NCBI GenBank assembly: GCA_016124455.1
Contig: WGNQ01000006.1
Location: 1-64,000, forward strand
Direction: 5' to 3'
Length of the DNA stretch: 64,000 bases
DNA from: Sideroxydans sp.
GTDB taxonomy: Bacteria > Pseudomonadota > Gammaproteobacteria > Burkholderiales > Gallionellaceae
The notes under the pieces are model-generated. The model made no database searches and was not told the DNA's origin. It saw only the letters and a program-made list of their open reading frames with translations. A program made the translations under genes and the position numbers. Shown one piece after another: positions 48,187 to 57,369 of this stretch (within the stretch, counting starts at the first letter, position 1; the number at the start of each line of letters is the position of its first letter).

Positions 48187-48981
48187 TCACCGTTCGCGGC
48201 CCGGTTGCCGGTATGCCCACACCATCATGGCGATTCCCGCCAGCACCATCGGCAGGCCCAGCCATTGGCCCATGCTGACGCCGAAGGTCATCAGGCCGAA
48301 GATGCCGTCGTCCGGGTTGCGGGTGAATTCGGCGAGGAAGCGGAAGCTGCCGTAGCCGATCAGGAACAGGCCGGACACCGCACCGGTCGGGCGCGGCTTT
48401 TTCGAGTATAGCCACAGTAGCGTGAATAGCGCGAGCCCTTCCAGTGCGAATTCGTATAACTGCGACGGGTGGCGCGGCACATTGTCCACTTGCGGAAAGA
48501 TCATTGCCCAGGGTACGTCGGTTGGGCGTCCCCACAGCTCACCGTTGATGAAATTCCCGATGCGTCCGGCACCCAGGCCGAGCGGCACCAGGGGGGCGAT
48601 AAAGTCCATCAGTTGCAGCCAGTGGAATTTCTGTTTGCGGGCGAACCATGCCATCGCCAGCATCACCCCGATAAAGCCGCCATGAAACGACATGCCGCCT
48701 TCCCACACAGCGAAAATTTTCAGCGGGTGGCTGAAATAATAGCCGGGTTCGTAAAACAGCACTTCGCCCAGTCTGCCGCCCAGCACCACGCCGAGTACGC
48801 CATAGAACAGCAGGTCATCCAGCATTTTGGCATCCCAGCCGGGGCGGTTGAGCGCGCGCAAGCGCTTCCTGCCAAGCAGCAGGAATAGTGTGAAACCCAG
48901 CAGGTACATCAGCCCATACCAGTGCACGGCAATCGGGCCGAGATGGATGGCGACGGGATCGAATTGTGGGTGGATAAACAT
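48187..48981 (-). CDS. lgt: Prolipoprotein diacylglyceryl transferase
   Basis: 264 aa inner-membrane enzyme attaching diacylglycerol to lipobox Cys. The Lgt signature [19 protein letters not shown] (about residue 138) is present, with [12 protein letters not shown] and the essential His in [11 protein letters not shown]. Needed for ApbE, MltA and the LivJ-like lipoprotein in this window. Divergent from ilvD. Confidence 0.96.
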   Translation of the reverse strand: MFIHPQFDPVAIHLGPIAVHWYGLMYLLGFTLFLLLGRKRLRALNRPGWDAKMLDDLLFYGVLGVVLGGRLGEVLFYEPGYYFSHPLKIFAVWEGGMSFHGGFIGVMLAMAWFARKQKFHWLQLMDFIAPLVPLGLGAGRIGNFINGELWGRPTDVPWAMIFPQVDNVPRHPSQLYEFALEGLALFTLLWLYSKKPRPTGAVSGLFLIGYGSFRFLAEFTRNPDDGIFGLMTFGVSMGQWLGLPMVLAGIAMMVWAYRQPGRER

Positions 48982-49063
48982 TCGGGTAATCCTAAATCGG
49001 GTAGAATTTGCGCAGGATTATACGTTGGTGCGATGCTGCGCCTTTAATTTTCGAGAGAACAAG

Positions 49064-50914
49064 ATGCCTGTTTATCGTTCCCGTACTACCACCCACGGTC
49101 GCAACATGGCTGGCGCACGCGCTTTGTGGCGCGCCACCGGCATGAAGGACGGCGACTTCGACAAGCCGATCATCGCCGTGGTCAATTCGTTCACCCAGTT
49201 CGTGCCGGGGCATGTGCACCTGAAGGACATGGGGCAGCTGGTGGCACGCGAAATCGAGAAGGCGGGCGGTATCGCCAAGGAATTCAACACCATTGCAGTG
49301 GATGACGGCATTGCCATGGGGCACAGTGGCATGCTGTATTCGCTGCCTAGCCGCGACCTGATTGCGGACAGTGTGGAATACATGGTGAATGCGCATTGCG
49401 CCGATGCCATGGTGTGTATCTCCAATTGCGACAAGATTACGCCGGGCATGCTGATGGCTGCGTTGCGCCTGAACATTCCGGTGATATTCGTGTCGGGCGG
49501 GCCGATGGAAGCAGGCAAGGTGAACTGGCAGGGCGAGGCGCTCAAGCTGGATCTGGTCGATGCCATGGTGGCTGCTGCCGACGACAAGGTGTCGGACGAA
49601 AAATCGGAAGCCATTGAGCGCTCCGCCTGCCCGACTTGCGGTTCCTGTTCCGGCATGTTTACGGCGAATTCGATGAACTGCCTGACCGAGGCGTTGGGGC
49701 TGTCGTTGCCGGGCAACGGCTCCATCGTGGCAACGCATGCCGACAGGAAACAGCTGTTCCTGCGTGCCGGCCGCACCATAGTCGAGCTCGCCAAACGCTA
49801 TTACGAGCAGGATGATGCCAGTGCGTTGCCGCGCAATATCGCTACTTTCGAAGCATTCCAGAACGCGATGAGCCTCGATGTGGCGATGGGCGGCTCGACC
49901 AATACCGTGCTGCACCTGCTGGCTGCCGCACACGAAGCGGGCGTGGATTTCACCATGTCCGATATCGATGCGATTTCGCGCCGGGTGCCGTGCCTGTCCA
50001 AGGTTGCGCCGGCGACACAGAAATATCACATGGAGGATGTGCACCGTGCCGGCGGTGTGATGGCCATTCTGGGCGAACTGGATCGTGCCGGCTTGCTGGC
50101 GCGTGAAATTCCTACCGTGCATACGGCCACGATGGGTGAGGCGCTAGAACAATGGGATATCCGGCGCACGCAGGATGAAAATGTGAAGACGTTCTTCCGT
50201 GCGGCACCTGGCGGCGTGCCCACGACCATCGCCTTCTCGCAGTCGATGCATTACCCCACGCTGGACGATGATCGTGTCGGAGGGTGCATTCGCGACAAGG
50301 CGCATGCCTATTCGCAGGACGGCGGCCTGGCTGTGCTGCATGGCAACATTGCGCTGGACGGCTGCATCGTGAAGACCGCCGGGGTGGATGACAGCATCCT
50401 GAAATTCACCGGGCGCGCACGTATTTTCGAAAGCCAGGACAGTGCGGTGGAGGCAATACTCGCCGACCACATTGTCGCAGGCGATGTGGTGGTGATCCGT
50501 TACGAGGGGCCGCGTGGCGGGCCGGGCATGCAGGAAATGCTGTATCCGACCAGCTACCTCAAGTCGAAGGGGCTGGGCAAGGCATGTGCGTTGCTCACCG
50601 ACGGGCGTTTCTCGGGCGGTACGTCGGGCCTGTCCATTGGCCATGTCTCGCCGGAGGCGGCGGAAGGCGGCGCCATCGGCTTGGTGGAAGAGGGCGACAC
50701 CATTGAGATCGACATTCCCAATCGCCGTATCCATCTGGCCGTTTCGGTGGAGGGACTCGAGCAGCGGCGCGAGGCGATGGCGGCGAAGGGCGTGCGGGCA
50801 TGGAAGCCGGCCAGTCGCGAGCGTCATGTTTCTGCCGCACTCAGGGCCTATGCGGCAATGACGACCAGTGCCGCGAAAGGTGCGGTGCGCGATGTGTCGC
50901 AGGTGGAAAAATAA
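49064..50914 (+). CDS. ilvD: Dihydroxy-acid dehydratase
   Basis: 616 aa, same length as E. coli IlvD. Dehydration step of valine/isoleucine synthesis, Fe-S dependent. Cys ligands in [12 protein letters not shown] and [19 protein letters not shown]. Ends with the C-terminal swivelling domain ([20 protein letters not shown]). ATG 49064 with GAGAG in front. A TAGAAT (49002-49007) may serve as -10. Confidence 0.96.
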   Translation: MPVYRSRTTTHGRNMAGARALWRATGMKDGDFDKPIIAVVNSFTQFVPGHVHLKDMGQLVAREIEKAGGIAKEFNTIAVDDGIAMGHSGMLYSLPSRDLIADSVEYMVNAHCADAMVCISNCDKITPGMLMAALRLNIPVIFVSGGPMEAGKVNWQGEALKLDLVDAMVAAADDKVSDEKSEAIERSACPTCGSCSGMFTANSMNCLTEALGLSLPGNGSIVATHADRKQLFLRAGRTIVELAKRYYEQDDASALPRNIATFEAFQNAMSLDVAMGGSTNTVLHLLAAAHEAGVDFTMSDIDAISRRVPCLSKVAPATQKYHMEDVHRAGGVMAILGELDRAGLLAREIPTVHTATMGEALEQWDIRRTQDENVKTFFRAAPGGVPTTIAFSQSMHYPTLDDDRVGGCIRDKAHAYSQDGGLAVLHGNIALDGCIVKTAGVDDSILKFTGRARIFESQDSAVEAILADHIVAGDVVVIRYEGPRGGPGMQEMLYPTSYLKSKGLGKACALLTDGRFSGGTSGLSIGHVSPEAAEGGAIGLVEEGDTIEIDIPNRRIHLAVSVEGLEQRREAMAAKGVRAWKPASRERHVSAALRAYAAMTTSAAKGAVRDVSQVEK

Positions 50915-50935
50915 TCATCACATGGGAGCGCCCAT

Positions 50936-51559
50936 ATGAAAGCCATCCTGATCGCCAACCCCAAGGGCGGGAGCGGTAAGACCACGCTCTCGACCAATAT
51001 CGCGGGATATCTGGCATCGCGTGGGCAGCATGTGGCGGTGCTCGATCTCGACCGGCAGAAATCTGCCACGTTGTGGCTGGCGCAGCGTCCCGGGGAGTTG
51101 CCGGTAATCTGGCCGCTGCAGAACGGGGAAGGCAAGCGCGCGGAAGCGGCAGACTGGCTGGTCATCGATTCGCCGGCCGGCCTGCATGGCAAGAACCTGG
51201 AGCATGCGCTGAAGCTGGTGCATCGCGTCGTGGTGCCGATAGCGCCTTCGCTGTATGACATCCAGGCCAGCTATGATTTCCTGCAGGCGCTGGGCGAGAT
51301 GAAGGCCGCGCGCAAGGGGCGCGTGCAGATCGGCGTGGTCGGTATGCGCATGGCGCCGCGCACCCGTGCTGCGGTTACGCTGGAACAGTTTCTGCGGCAA
51401 CTCGACATGCCGGTGCTGGCCTACCTGCGTGAGGCGCAGCTGTATGTGAATGCGGCGTTCGAGGGCAAAAGTATTTTTGATCTGCCGTCCTACCAGGCCG
51501 AGCATGACGTGGCGCAGTGGGCGACGTTGCTGGGCTGGCTGGAAGCCGGAACCGACTAG
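50936..51559 (+). CDS. Orphan ParA/MinD-type ATPase
   Basis: 207 aa. Deviant Walker A in NPKGGSGKTTLSTNI, VLDLDRQKSATLW, and Walker B region DWLVIDSPAG. No ParB gene or parS-like repeats next to it, so plasmid or chromosome partitioning is unlikely; single ParA proteins place chemoreceptors, carboxysomes, pili or other cargo. It follows ilvD by 21 nt and could be co-transcribed. 231 nt downstream hold only a 7-bp hairpin (51584-51602) and the cytochrome leader. Confidence 0.87.
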   Translation: MKAILIANPKGGSGKTTLSTNIAGYLASRGQHVAVLDLDRQKSATLWLAQRPGELPVIWPLQNGEGKRAEAADWLVIDSPAGLHGKNLEHALKLVHRVVVPIAPSLYDIQASYDFLQALGEMKAARKGRVQIGVVGMRMAPRTRAAVTLEQFLRQLDMPVLAYLREAQLYVNAAFEGKSIFDLPSYQAEHDVAQWATLLGWLEAGTD

Positions 51560-51790
51560 TGTGTCTTTTGCCTGCGCGCAATTTCCCTGCTTGCAGCAGG
51601 GATGTCTGTGCGAATCTGCTGCCAATGGGCCTGCTGAATATGCAATGTGTCAACGTATCCAGATTGCTGGCGTTAATTACCTTAACTGGCAAAGTGTGGC
51701 TGTTCGGGCTGGGCGGCGTTGGTTGCGTAAACAGGGGGTGAGCAATATTCCTACCCTTTAGGTTGTAAATTCTAAAAATGGAGAGTGAAT

Positions 51791-52156
51791 ATGAAGTCTG
51801 TCATCGTAAGCATGGCCGCAGCAGCGGGCCTGGTGGTTGCAGGTAGTGCACTGGCGGTTGACATGCCGCCTTTGGCTCATAAACTCAACTGCGTAGCCTG
51901 TCACGCAATTGACCATAAAGTGGTTGGCCCGGCATGGAAAGATGTGGCGGAAAAATATACCGGCCATGGCGTCAAGACTTTTACCTACAACGGTAAGGAG
52001 TATCCGCTGATCGAAGGCCTGGTGATGAAAGTGTCCCATGGCGGTTCCGGCAACTGGGGTTCGATGCCCATGCCCGCCAATGACCCGAGCGGTGCTCATA
52101 AGGCCGAGATCACCGAGCTGGTCAAGTTTGAGCAGAGCTTGGCCACCAAGAAGTAA
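51791..52156 (+). CDS. Monoheme cytochrome c, copy 1 (c551/c552 type)
   Basis: 121 aa. Signal peptide of about 22 residues (VVAGSALAVD), heme motif CVACH (about residue 37-41), axial Met in WGSMPMPAND. Between them an insertion TFTYNGKEYPLIEGL not found in the third copy. Periplasmic electron carrier. GGAG lies 7 nt before ATG 51791. The promoter is not clear: a degenerate GTTGCGTAAAC (51722-51732) occurs where the two other copies have GTTTGCAAAC. Confidence 0.93.
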   Translation: MKSVIVSMAAAAGLVVAGSALAVDMPPLAHKLNCVACHAIDHKVVGPAWKDVAEKYTGHGVKTFTYNGKEYPLIEGLVMKVSHGGSGNWGSMPMPANDPSGAHKAEITELVKFEQSLATKK

Positions 52157-52183
52157 GTTCGTTACGACGTAATGCTTCATGCA

Positions 52184-52214
52184 GAAAGCTGGCGCAAGCC
52201 AGCTTTCTTGTTTT
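52184..52214 (+). terminator. Terminator of cytochrome copy 1
   Basis: Stem GAAAGCTGGC / GCCAGCTTTC with loop GCAA, then TTGTTTT. Confidence 0.9.
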
Positions 52215-52223
52215 CTGCTGCGG

Positions 52224-52253
52224 GTTTGCAAACGGGATGGAGTTGTTTAGAAT
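52224..52253 (+). promoter_or_regulatory. Promoter and palindrome of cytochrome copy 2
   Basis: Palindrome GTTTGCAAAC (52224-52233), 14 bp, then -10 TAGAAT (52248-52253). The palindrome covers the -35 position. The same layout occurs before copy 3. Confidence 0.6.
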
Positions 52254-52316
52254 AAGCCAAGAGGGTTATTTTACCTTCTGGTAGCAAGTTTAAATGCCTA
52301 AGCAAATGGAGAAATT

Positions 52317-52670
52317 ATGAAGTCTATCGTTATAAGCATGGCCGCAGCGGCGGGTCTGGTGGTTGCAGGTAATGCCTTGGCTGCGGATATGCCGCCTTTG
52401 GCCAAGGAACTCAATTGTACTGCCTGCCATGCGATTGACCACAAGGTGGTCGGCCCGGCATGGGCAGATGTGTCAGCCAAGTACAAGGGCGCAAAGACAT
52501 TCAATTACAACGGCAAGGATTATCCGCTGGTCGATGGTCTGATCATGAAGGTATCGAAGGGTGGTTCCGGCCACTGGGGTTCCATGCCCATGCCTGCCAA
52601 CGACCCGAGCGGCGCCAAGAAGGACAAGATCACCCAGCTGGTCAAGTTCGTACTGGGGTTGGCCAAGTAA
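52317..52670 (+). CDS. Monoheme cytochrome c, copy 2 (c551/c552 type)
   Basis: 117 aa, clear sister of copy 1: signal peptide SMAAAAGLVVAGNALA, heme motif CTACH (about residue 35), the shared insertion TFNYNGKDYPLVDGL and Met ligand in WGSMPMPAND. DNA of the signal region is also very similar to copy 1, pointing to a recent duplication. The leader from the predicted start is about 55 nt with GGAG before ATG. Flanked by its own promoter and terminator. Confidence 0.94.
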   Translation: MKSIVISMAAAAGLVVAGNALAADMPPLAKELNCTACHAIDHKVVGPAWADVSAKYKGAKTFNYNGKDYPLVDGLIMKVSKGGSGHWGSMPMPANDPSGAKKDKITQLVKFVLGLAK

Positions 52671-52693
52671 GTTATTGGTTCAGGCTTTCGGAG

Positions 52694-52719
52694 AGGCCGG
52701 CGTAAGCCGGTTTTTTCGT
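52694..52719 (+). terminator. Terminator of cytochrome copy 2
   Basis: Stem centred on CCGGC / GCCGG with loop GTAA, extended by G-U and A-U pairs, then TTTTTTCGTTT. Confidence 0.85.
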
Positions 52720-52753
52720 TTCCGGTTCAGGCATGTCGGATGAGCAACGGTTG

Positions 52754-52795
52754 ATTTGCAAATATGTTTGCAAACAGGGATGATAGGATTAAAAT
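52754..52795 (+). promoter_or_regulatory. Promoter with two palindromes before cytochrome copy 3
   Basis: ATTTGCAAAT (52754-52763) and GTTTGCAAAC (52766-52775), centres 12 bp apart, then 14 bp and -10 TAAAAT (52790-52795). The second palindrome sits at the -35 as in copy 2. A third 10-bp palindrome AGCAATTGCT (52801-52810) covers the predicted start. Confidence 0.6.
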
Positions 52796-52852
52796 ATATA
52801 AGCAATTGCTAATTTATAGTTTTTATCGTTGACTACTGAAATGGAGAGAGCC

Positions 52853-53173
52853 ATGAAAAACATCATCACGAGTCTGCTGGTTGTTACGGGTCTGTTGGTT
52901 ACCGGCAATGCGCTGGCTGTTGATATGCCACAACTGGCTAAAGATAATCGCTGCACTGCCTGTCATGCCATTGACAGGAAAATATTGGGGCCGGCATGGA
53001 TGGATGTATCGAAAAAGTACAAGGGCGACAAGAAAGCTGCGGCGATGCTGGTTGCCAAGGTACAGAAAGGTGGTAGTGGTGTCTGGGGGCCGATGGCAAT
53101 GCCGCCGCAGTCCGCTGCAAAAGAAGCTGATATCAAGGCGCTGGTCAAATTTATTCTGGGATTGGCCAAGTAG
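52853..53173 (+). CDS. Monoheme cytochrome c, copy 3 (c551/c552 type)
   Basis: 106 aa. Signal peptide of about 22 residues (LVTGNALAVD), CTACH (about residue 35) and Met ligand in WGPMAMPPQ. It lacks the 12-15 residue insertion of copies 1 and 2 and resembles classical c551. Start ATG 52853 with GGAGAG in front; an upstream in-frame TTG is less likely. Periplasmic carrier, perhaps to a terminal oxidase or nitrite reductase, neither of which is in the window. Confidence 0.93.
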   Translation: MKNIITSLLVVTGLLVTGNALAVDMPQLAKDNRCTACHAIDRKILGPAWMDVSKKYKGDKKAAAMLVAKVQKGGSGVWGPMAMPPQSAAKEADIKALVKFILGLAK

Positions 53174-53191
53174 TCGAAGACAAGCAGTTAC

Positions 53192-53224
53192 CAAAAAGCC
53201 GACGCAAGTCGGCTTTTTGTTTTT
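53192..53224 (+). terminator. Terminator of cytochrome copy 3
   Basis: Perfect 12-bp stem CAAAAAGCCGAC / GTCGGCTTTTTG with loop GCAA, followed by TTTTT. Confidence 0.92.
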
Positions 53225-53238
53225 GGCGGGCAGGTAAA

Positions 53239-53267
53239 TTGACAAGCACGGAGGGGCTACGGATAAT
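53239..53267 (+). promoter_or_regulatory. Sigma-70 promoter of the Liv operon
   Basis: TTGACA (53239-53244), 17-bp spacer, GATAAT (53262-53267): eleven of twelve consensus bases, the best promoter in the window. Confidence 0.8.
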
Positions 53268-53296
53268 TCAAGCGTTTATCTCTGCCTGGATTGATC

Positions 53297-54490
53297 ATGC
53301 CGCGTAACCCAATGCCCATGCTGCTTGCAGCGTTGCTGACTATTGCACTTGCTGCCTGTGGAAAAACTGAAGCGCCTGCCGTCCAGGCCGACGGCACAAC
53401 TGAACTGGTGGTGAAGATCGGTGCGGCGGCTCCGCTTACCGGCCCGCAGGCACATCTTGGCAAGGATAATGAGAACGGCACGCGCATGGCAATCGATGAT
53501 GCCAATGCCAAGGGCCTGACCATCGGCGGGCGCAAGGCCCACTTTGAATTGTTCAGCGAAGATGACCAGTCCGATCCGAAGACCGCCACCATCGTGGCGC
53601 AGAAACTGGTCGATGAAAAGGTAAATGGCGTAATCGGCCACATGAATTCCGGCACCAGCATTCCGGCCTCCAGGGTTTACAGCGACAACGGCATCGTGCA
53701 GATTTCCCCTTCTGCTACTGCCGTGGCTTATACCGCACAGGGATTCGGGACGGCGTTTCGCGTAATGGCCAACGACGGCCAGCAGGGCAGGGTGCTGGGC
53801 GAATTTGCGGCAGTGAATCTCGGTGCGAAGAAAATTGCGGTTATCGATGACCGCACTGCCTATGGACAGGGGCTGGCCGACGAGTTCATCAAGTCGGCGC
53901 AGGCGCATGGTGCGGAAATCGTTGCGCACGAATATACCAGCGATCACGCGGTGGATTTCACGGCAGTATTGACTTCCATCAAGGGCAAGCAGCCTGACCT
54001 GCTGTTCTTCGGCGGCATGGATCCGCAAGGCGTGCCGATGCTCAAGCAGCTGCGTGCGCTGGGTGTACAGGCTAAATTCATGATGGGCGACGGCGGCTAT
54101 ACGCCCGAGCTTATCCGGCTCGCCGGAACCGCTGCGGAGGGTGCCTACGCATCGTTGCCGGGCGTACCATTGGCGCAAATGCCGGGCGGCAAGGAGTTTG
54201 CGCAACGCTATCAGGCCGGGTTCAAGCAGCCGATCCAGCTGTATGCGCCGTACTGCTACGATGCGGTGAACGTGATGATCGCCGCGATGCAGAAGGCCGG
54301 CTCTGCCGATCCGGCGAAATACCTGCCAGCGCTGACCAAGAGTGACTATGATGGCGTAACGGCGAAGATTGCGTTCGATGAAAAGGGTGACCTCAAGGGC
54401 GGCGCAATCACTTTATATCAGGTACAGCACGGCAAGTGGCAGCCGCTGCAGACTATGGGGGGGGCAAGTGCGCCTGCGGCTGCTCATTGA
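53297..54490 (+). CDS. livJ: Branched-chain amino-acid type ABC transporter, substrate-binding lipoprotein
   Basis: 397 aa periplasmic binding protein of the Leu/Ile/Val family (Peripla_BP_6). The signal ends in LTIALAAC, a lipobox, so it is membrane-tethered rather than free. Family segments: IGAAAPLTGPQAHLGKDNEN, HMNSGTSIPASRVY, ISPSATAVAYT. Actual ligand (amino acid, amide or other) cannot be told. ATG 53297 chosen; TTG 53291 is in frame. Separated from permease genes by a terminator, as usual for high-level binding proteins. Confidence 0.9.
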   Translation: MPRNPMPMLLAALLTIALAACGKTEAPAVQADGTTELVVKIGAAAPLTGPQAHLGKDNENGTRMAIDDANAKGLTIGGRKAHFELFSEDDQSDPKTATIVAQKLVDEKVNGVIGHMNSGTSIPASRVYSDNGIVQISPSATAVAYTAQGFGTAFRVMANDGQQGRVLGEFAAVNLGAKKIAVIDDRTAYGQGLADEFIKSAQAHGAEIVAHEYTSDHAVDFTAVLTSIKGKQPDLLFFGGMDPQGVPMLKQLRALGVQAKFMMGDGGYTPELIRLAGTAAEGAYASLPGVPLAQMPGGKEFAQRYQAGFKQPIQLYAPYCYDAVNVMIAAMQKAGSADPAKYLPALTKSDYDGVTAKIAFDEKGDLKGGAITLYQVQHGKWQPLQTMGGASAPAAAH

Positions 54491-54511
54491 TGACGGGACA
54501 CTGAAAACCGG

Positions 54512-54541
54512 AGCGACACTTGGTGTCGCTTTTTTATTTTT
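54512..54541 (+). terminator. Attenuating terminator between livJ and livH
   Basis: Stem AGCGACAC / GTGTCGCT with TTG loop, followed by TTTTTATTTTT. It lets the binding protein be made in excess over the permease. Confidence 0.85.
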
Positions 54542-54556
54542 CCGGGGAGCTGCGCA

Positions 54557-55480
54557 TTGAGCATTCTGCTGCAGCAGATCGTGAACGGGCTGGTGCAGGG
54601 CAGCGTTTACGCACTGGTTGCGCTTGGCTATACCATGGTCTACGGCATTCTCGGCCTGATCAATTTTGCGCACGGCGAAGTGGTGATGGTCGGTGCAATG
54701 GTCGCGCTGATGGTAGTCCAGCTGCTGATCACGTCCGCGCTGGCACCTGTGCTGGTGCTGCTGATTGCCTTGCTGGTCGCTGCCATGGCCTGCATGGCGC
54801 TGGGTTATGGCATCGAGCGTATCGCTTACCGTCCGCTGCGCAATGCCCCGCGGCTGGCGCCGCTGATTACCGCCATCGGCATGTCCATCGTGCTGCAGAA
54901 CCTGGCAATGATGATCTGGGGGCGCGAATATCATCCGTTTCCCGCGCTGTTGCCGCACAGCCCCCATCTGCTGTTCGGCGCAATCATCAACGACGTGCAG
55001 ATCATTATCGTGCTGGTGGCGCTGGCGGTGATGGCGGGATTGCTGCTGCTGGTACATCGCACCCGTCTGGGGCGGGCGATGCGTGCGGTGGCCGAGAACC
55101 CCGGTGCCGCTATGCTGATGGGGGTGGATGTCAATCGCGTGATTTCCGCCACTTTCATGCTGGGCTCGGCACTGGCGGCGGTAGCGGGCATCATGGTGAG
55201 CGTGAATTACGGCATCGTGCATTACTACATGGGCTTCATGCTTGGTCTCAAAGCCTTCACCGCTGCCGTGCTGGGCGGCATCGGCAACCTGCGCGGCGCC
55301 ATGCTGGGCGGCTTGCTGCTGGGGCTGATCGAAAGCCTGGGTGCCGGCTATATCGGTGATTTGTCCGGTGGAATCTTCGGCAGCAACTATCAGGATGTGT
55401 TCGCATTCTTCGTACTGATTGCGGTGCTGGTGTTCCGTCCATCCGGGCTGCTGGGAGAGCGTGTTGCGGAACGTGCTTAA
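54557..55480 (+). CDS. livH: Branched-chain amino-acid ABC transporter permease LivH
   Basis: 307 aa, eight or more membrane helices. NGLVQGSVYALVALGYTMVY and LINFAHGEVVMVGAM are LivH signatures, ending with GGIGNLRGAMLGG, the cytoplasmic EAA-like loop. Start is TTG 54557 with GGGGAG 7 nt upstream. Overlaps livM by 17 nt. Confidence 0.94.
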   Translation: MSILLQQIVNGLVQGSVYALVALGYTMVYGILGLINFAHGEVVMVGAMVALMVVQLLITSALAPVLVLLIALLVAAMACMALGYGIERIAYRPLRNAPRLAPLITAIGMSIVLQNLAMMIWGREYHPFPALLPHSPHLLFGAIINDVQIIIVLVALAVMAGLLLLVHRTRLGRAMRAVAENPGAAMLMGVDVNRVISATFMLGSALAAVAGIMVSVNYGIVHYYMGFMLGLKAFTAAVLGGIGNLRGAMLGGLLLGLIESLGAGYIGDLSGGIFGSNYQDVFAFFVLIAVLVFRPSGLLGERVAERA

Positions 55481-56594
55481 TCACCTGTTGCGTCACGAGC
55501 GACGCAATGCGTGGGCTGCCTTCCTGCTGGCCGGTATTGTGCTGCTGGTATTGCCGTTTGCCACCGATGCGCTGCTCGGTCGCGGCTGGGTGCGCATCAT
55601 GGATTTTGCCCTGCTGTACATGATGCTGGCGCTCGGACTGAACATAGTGGTCGGTTATGCCGGCCTGCTGGACCTGGGTTACGTCGCCTTCTTCGCGGTG
55701 GGAGCATACACCTACGCACTGTTCGGTTCGCCGCAGTTCGGATTGCACTGGCCGTTCTGGGCAGTCTTGCCGATGGGGGCGCTGTTCGCCTGCATTTTCG
55801 GTGTGCTGCTCGGTGCGCCCACCCTGCGCCTGCGCGGTGACTACCTGGCCATCGTTACGCTGGGTTTCGGCGAGATTATCCGCATCTTCCTCAATAACCT
55901 GAATGCACCCGTAAACATTACCAACGGTCCGCAGGGTATCAGCCAGATCGATCCAGTCCGCTTCGGCAGTTTTTCACTGGGCAGCAGCCATAGCCTGGCG
56001 GGAATCGTGTTCTCCCCGGTGCACCTGTATTACTACCTGTTCCTGCTGTTCACGCTGCTGGTGATTTTTGTTTCCATGCGCCTGGAAAAGTCGCGCATCG
56101 GCCGTGCCTGGATGGCGATTCGTGAGGATGAGGTGGCGGCAGAAGCCATGGGCATCAATACGCGCAATATCAAGTTGCTGGCCTTTGCCATGGGCGCCAG
56201 TTTCGGTGGTATTTCCGGGGGGCTGTTTGCGGGGTTCCAGGGTTTCGTCAGCCCGGAAAGCTTCAGCCTGATGGAGTCGATCATGATCCTGTGCATGGTG
56301 GTGCTGGGCGGCATGGGCAACATCGGCGGAGTCATTCTCGGCAGCGTGTTGCTGGTGCTGCTGCCCGAGGCATTGCGCAACGGCGCGGGGCCGGTGCAGC
56401 AGGCCCTGTTCGGCAAGGTCGTGGTCGATCCCGAAGCGTTGCGCATGCTGTTGTTCGGTGTGGCGTTGATCGCGGTGATGGTGCTGCGTCCTGCGGGCTT
56501 GTGGCCTTCCGCCCAGCGTCGCCGCGAACTGGTGGTGGACGACGCAGCAATCGCAGAGCAGGAACAGGAGACAGTGTATGACGCAGCAAAATAG
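55464..56594 (+). CDS. livM: Branched-chain amino-acid ABC transporter permease LivM
   Basis: About 376 aa. ALGLNIVVGYAGLLDLGYVA and LRLRGDYLAIVTLGFGEIIR are LivM signatures. Start uncertain: TTG 55464, GTG 55461 or GTG 55476 all lie in the end of livH; TTG 55464 has GGGAG at 6 nt. Overlaps livG by 17 nt. Confidence 0.93.
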   Translation: MRNVLNHLLRHERRNAWAAFLLAGIVLLVLPFATDALLGRGWVRIMDFALLYMMLALGLNIVVGYAGLLDLGYVAFFAVGAYTYALFGSPQFGLHWPFWAVLPMGALFACIFGVLLGAPTLRLRGDYLAIVTLGFGEIIRIFLNNLNAPVNITNGPQGISQIDPVRFGSFSLGSSHSLAGIVFSPVHLYYYLFLLFTLLVIFVSMRLEKSRIGRAWMAIREDEVAAEAMGINTRNIKLLAFAMGASFGGISGGLFAGFQGFVSPESFSLMESIMILCMVVLGGMGNIGGVILGSVLLVLLPEALRNGAGPVQQALFGKVVVDPEALRMLLFGVALIAVMVLRPAGLWPSAQRRRELVVDDAAIAEQEQETVYDAAK

Positions 56595-57369
56595 CGTGCT
56601 GCTCGACCTGTCCGGTGTCGGCAAGCATTTTGGCGGGCTGGCTGCATTGAGCGAGGTGTCGCTGCACATCAGGCGTGGCGAAATCTATGGCCTGATAGGT
56701 CCCAACGGGGCGGGCAAGACTACGTTGTTCAACGTCATTACCGGGCTGTACCAGCTCGATGCGGGAAACTTCACATTTGACGGCGCCCGCTATGTGCGTT
56801 GCAAGCCTCATGTCCTGGCTGAGGCCGGCATTGCGCGCACCTTCCAGAACATTCGCCTGTTTGCCAACATGACGGCGCTGGAAAACGTGATGGTTGGACG
56901 ACACGTGTGCAGCAGCAGCGGTATCTGGGGGGCGCTGTTGCGGAATGCTGCCGCACGCGCCGAGGAGCATGCCATTGCCGAACGCGCGCGTGAGCTGCTG
57001 AGCTATGTTGGCATTGACCGGCCGCACCAGACGCTGGCCAAACACCTGTCCTATGGCGAACAGCGGCGCCTCGAGATCGCACGCGCACTGGCTACCGATC
57101 CGAAACTGCTCGCGCTGGACGAACCGGCGGCAGGCATGAACGCCACGGAAACAGCGAGCCTCAAGGAGTTGTTGCAGACCATCCGCGGCAGCGGCATTAC
57201 GGTGTTGCTGATCGAGCATGATGTGAAGCTGGTACTCGGCCTGTGCGACCGTGTAGCCGTGCTGGACTACGGTAAAAAGATCGCCGAAGGCGTGCCGGAA
57301 GAAGTGCGCCGCAACCCGGCAGTGATTGTGGCCTATCTCGGCGGAGATGCAGGCGAGGCGGCAGCATGA
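56578..57369 (+). CDS. livG: Branched-chain amino-acid ABC transporter ATPase LivG
   Basis: 263 aa. Walker A GPNGAGKTTLFN, Q-loop ARTFQNIRLF, signature LSYGEQRRLEIARALA, Walker B LLALDEPAAGMN, His switch IEHD. Energises LivH/LivM with LivF. Overlaps livF by 4 nt. Confidence 0.95.
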   Translation: MTQQNSVLLDLSGVGKHFGGLAALSEVSLHIRRGEIYGLIGPNGAGKTTLFNVITGLYQLDAGNFTFDGARYVRCKPHVLAEAGIARTFQNIRLFANMTALENVMVGRHVCSSSGIWGALLRNAAARAEEHAIAERARELLSYVGIDRPHQTLAKHLSYGEQRRLEIARALATDPKLLALDEPAAGMNATETASLKELLQTIRGSGITVLLIEHDVKLVLGLCDRVAVLDYGKKIAEGVPEEVRRNPAVIVAYLGGDAGEAAA

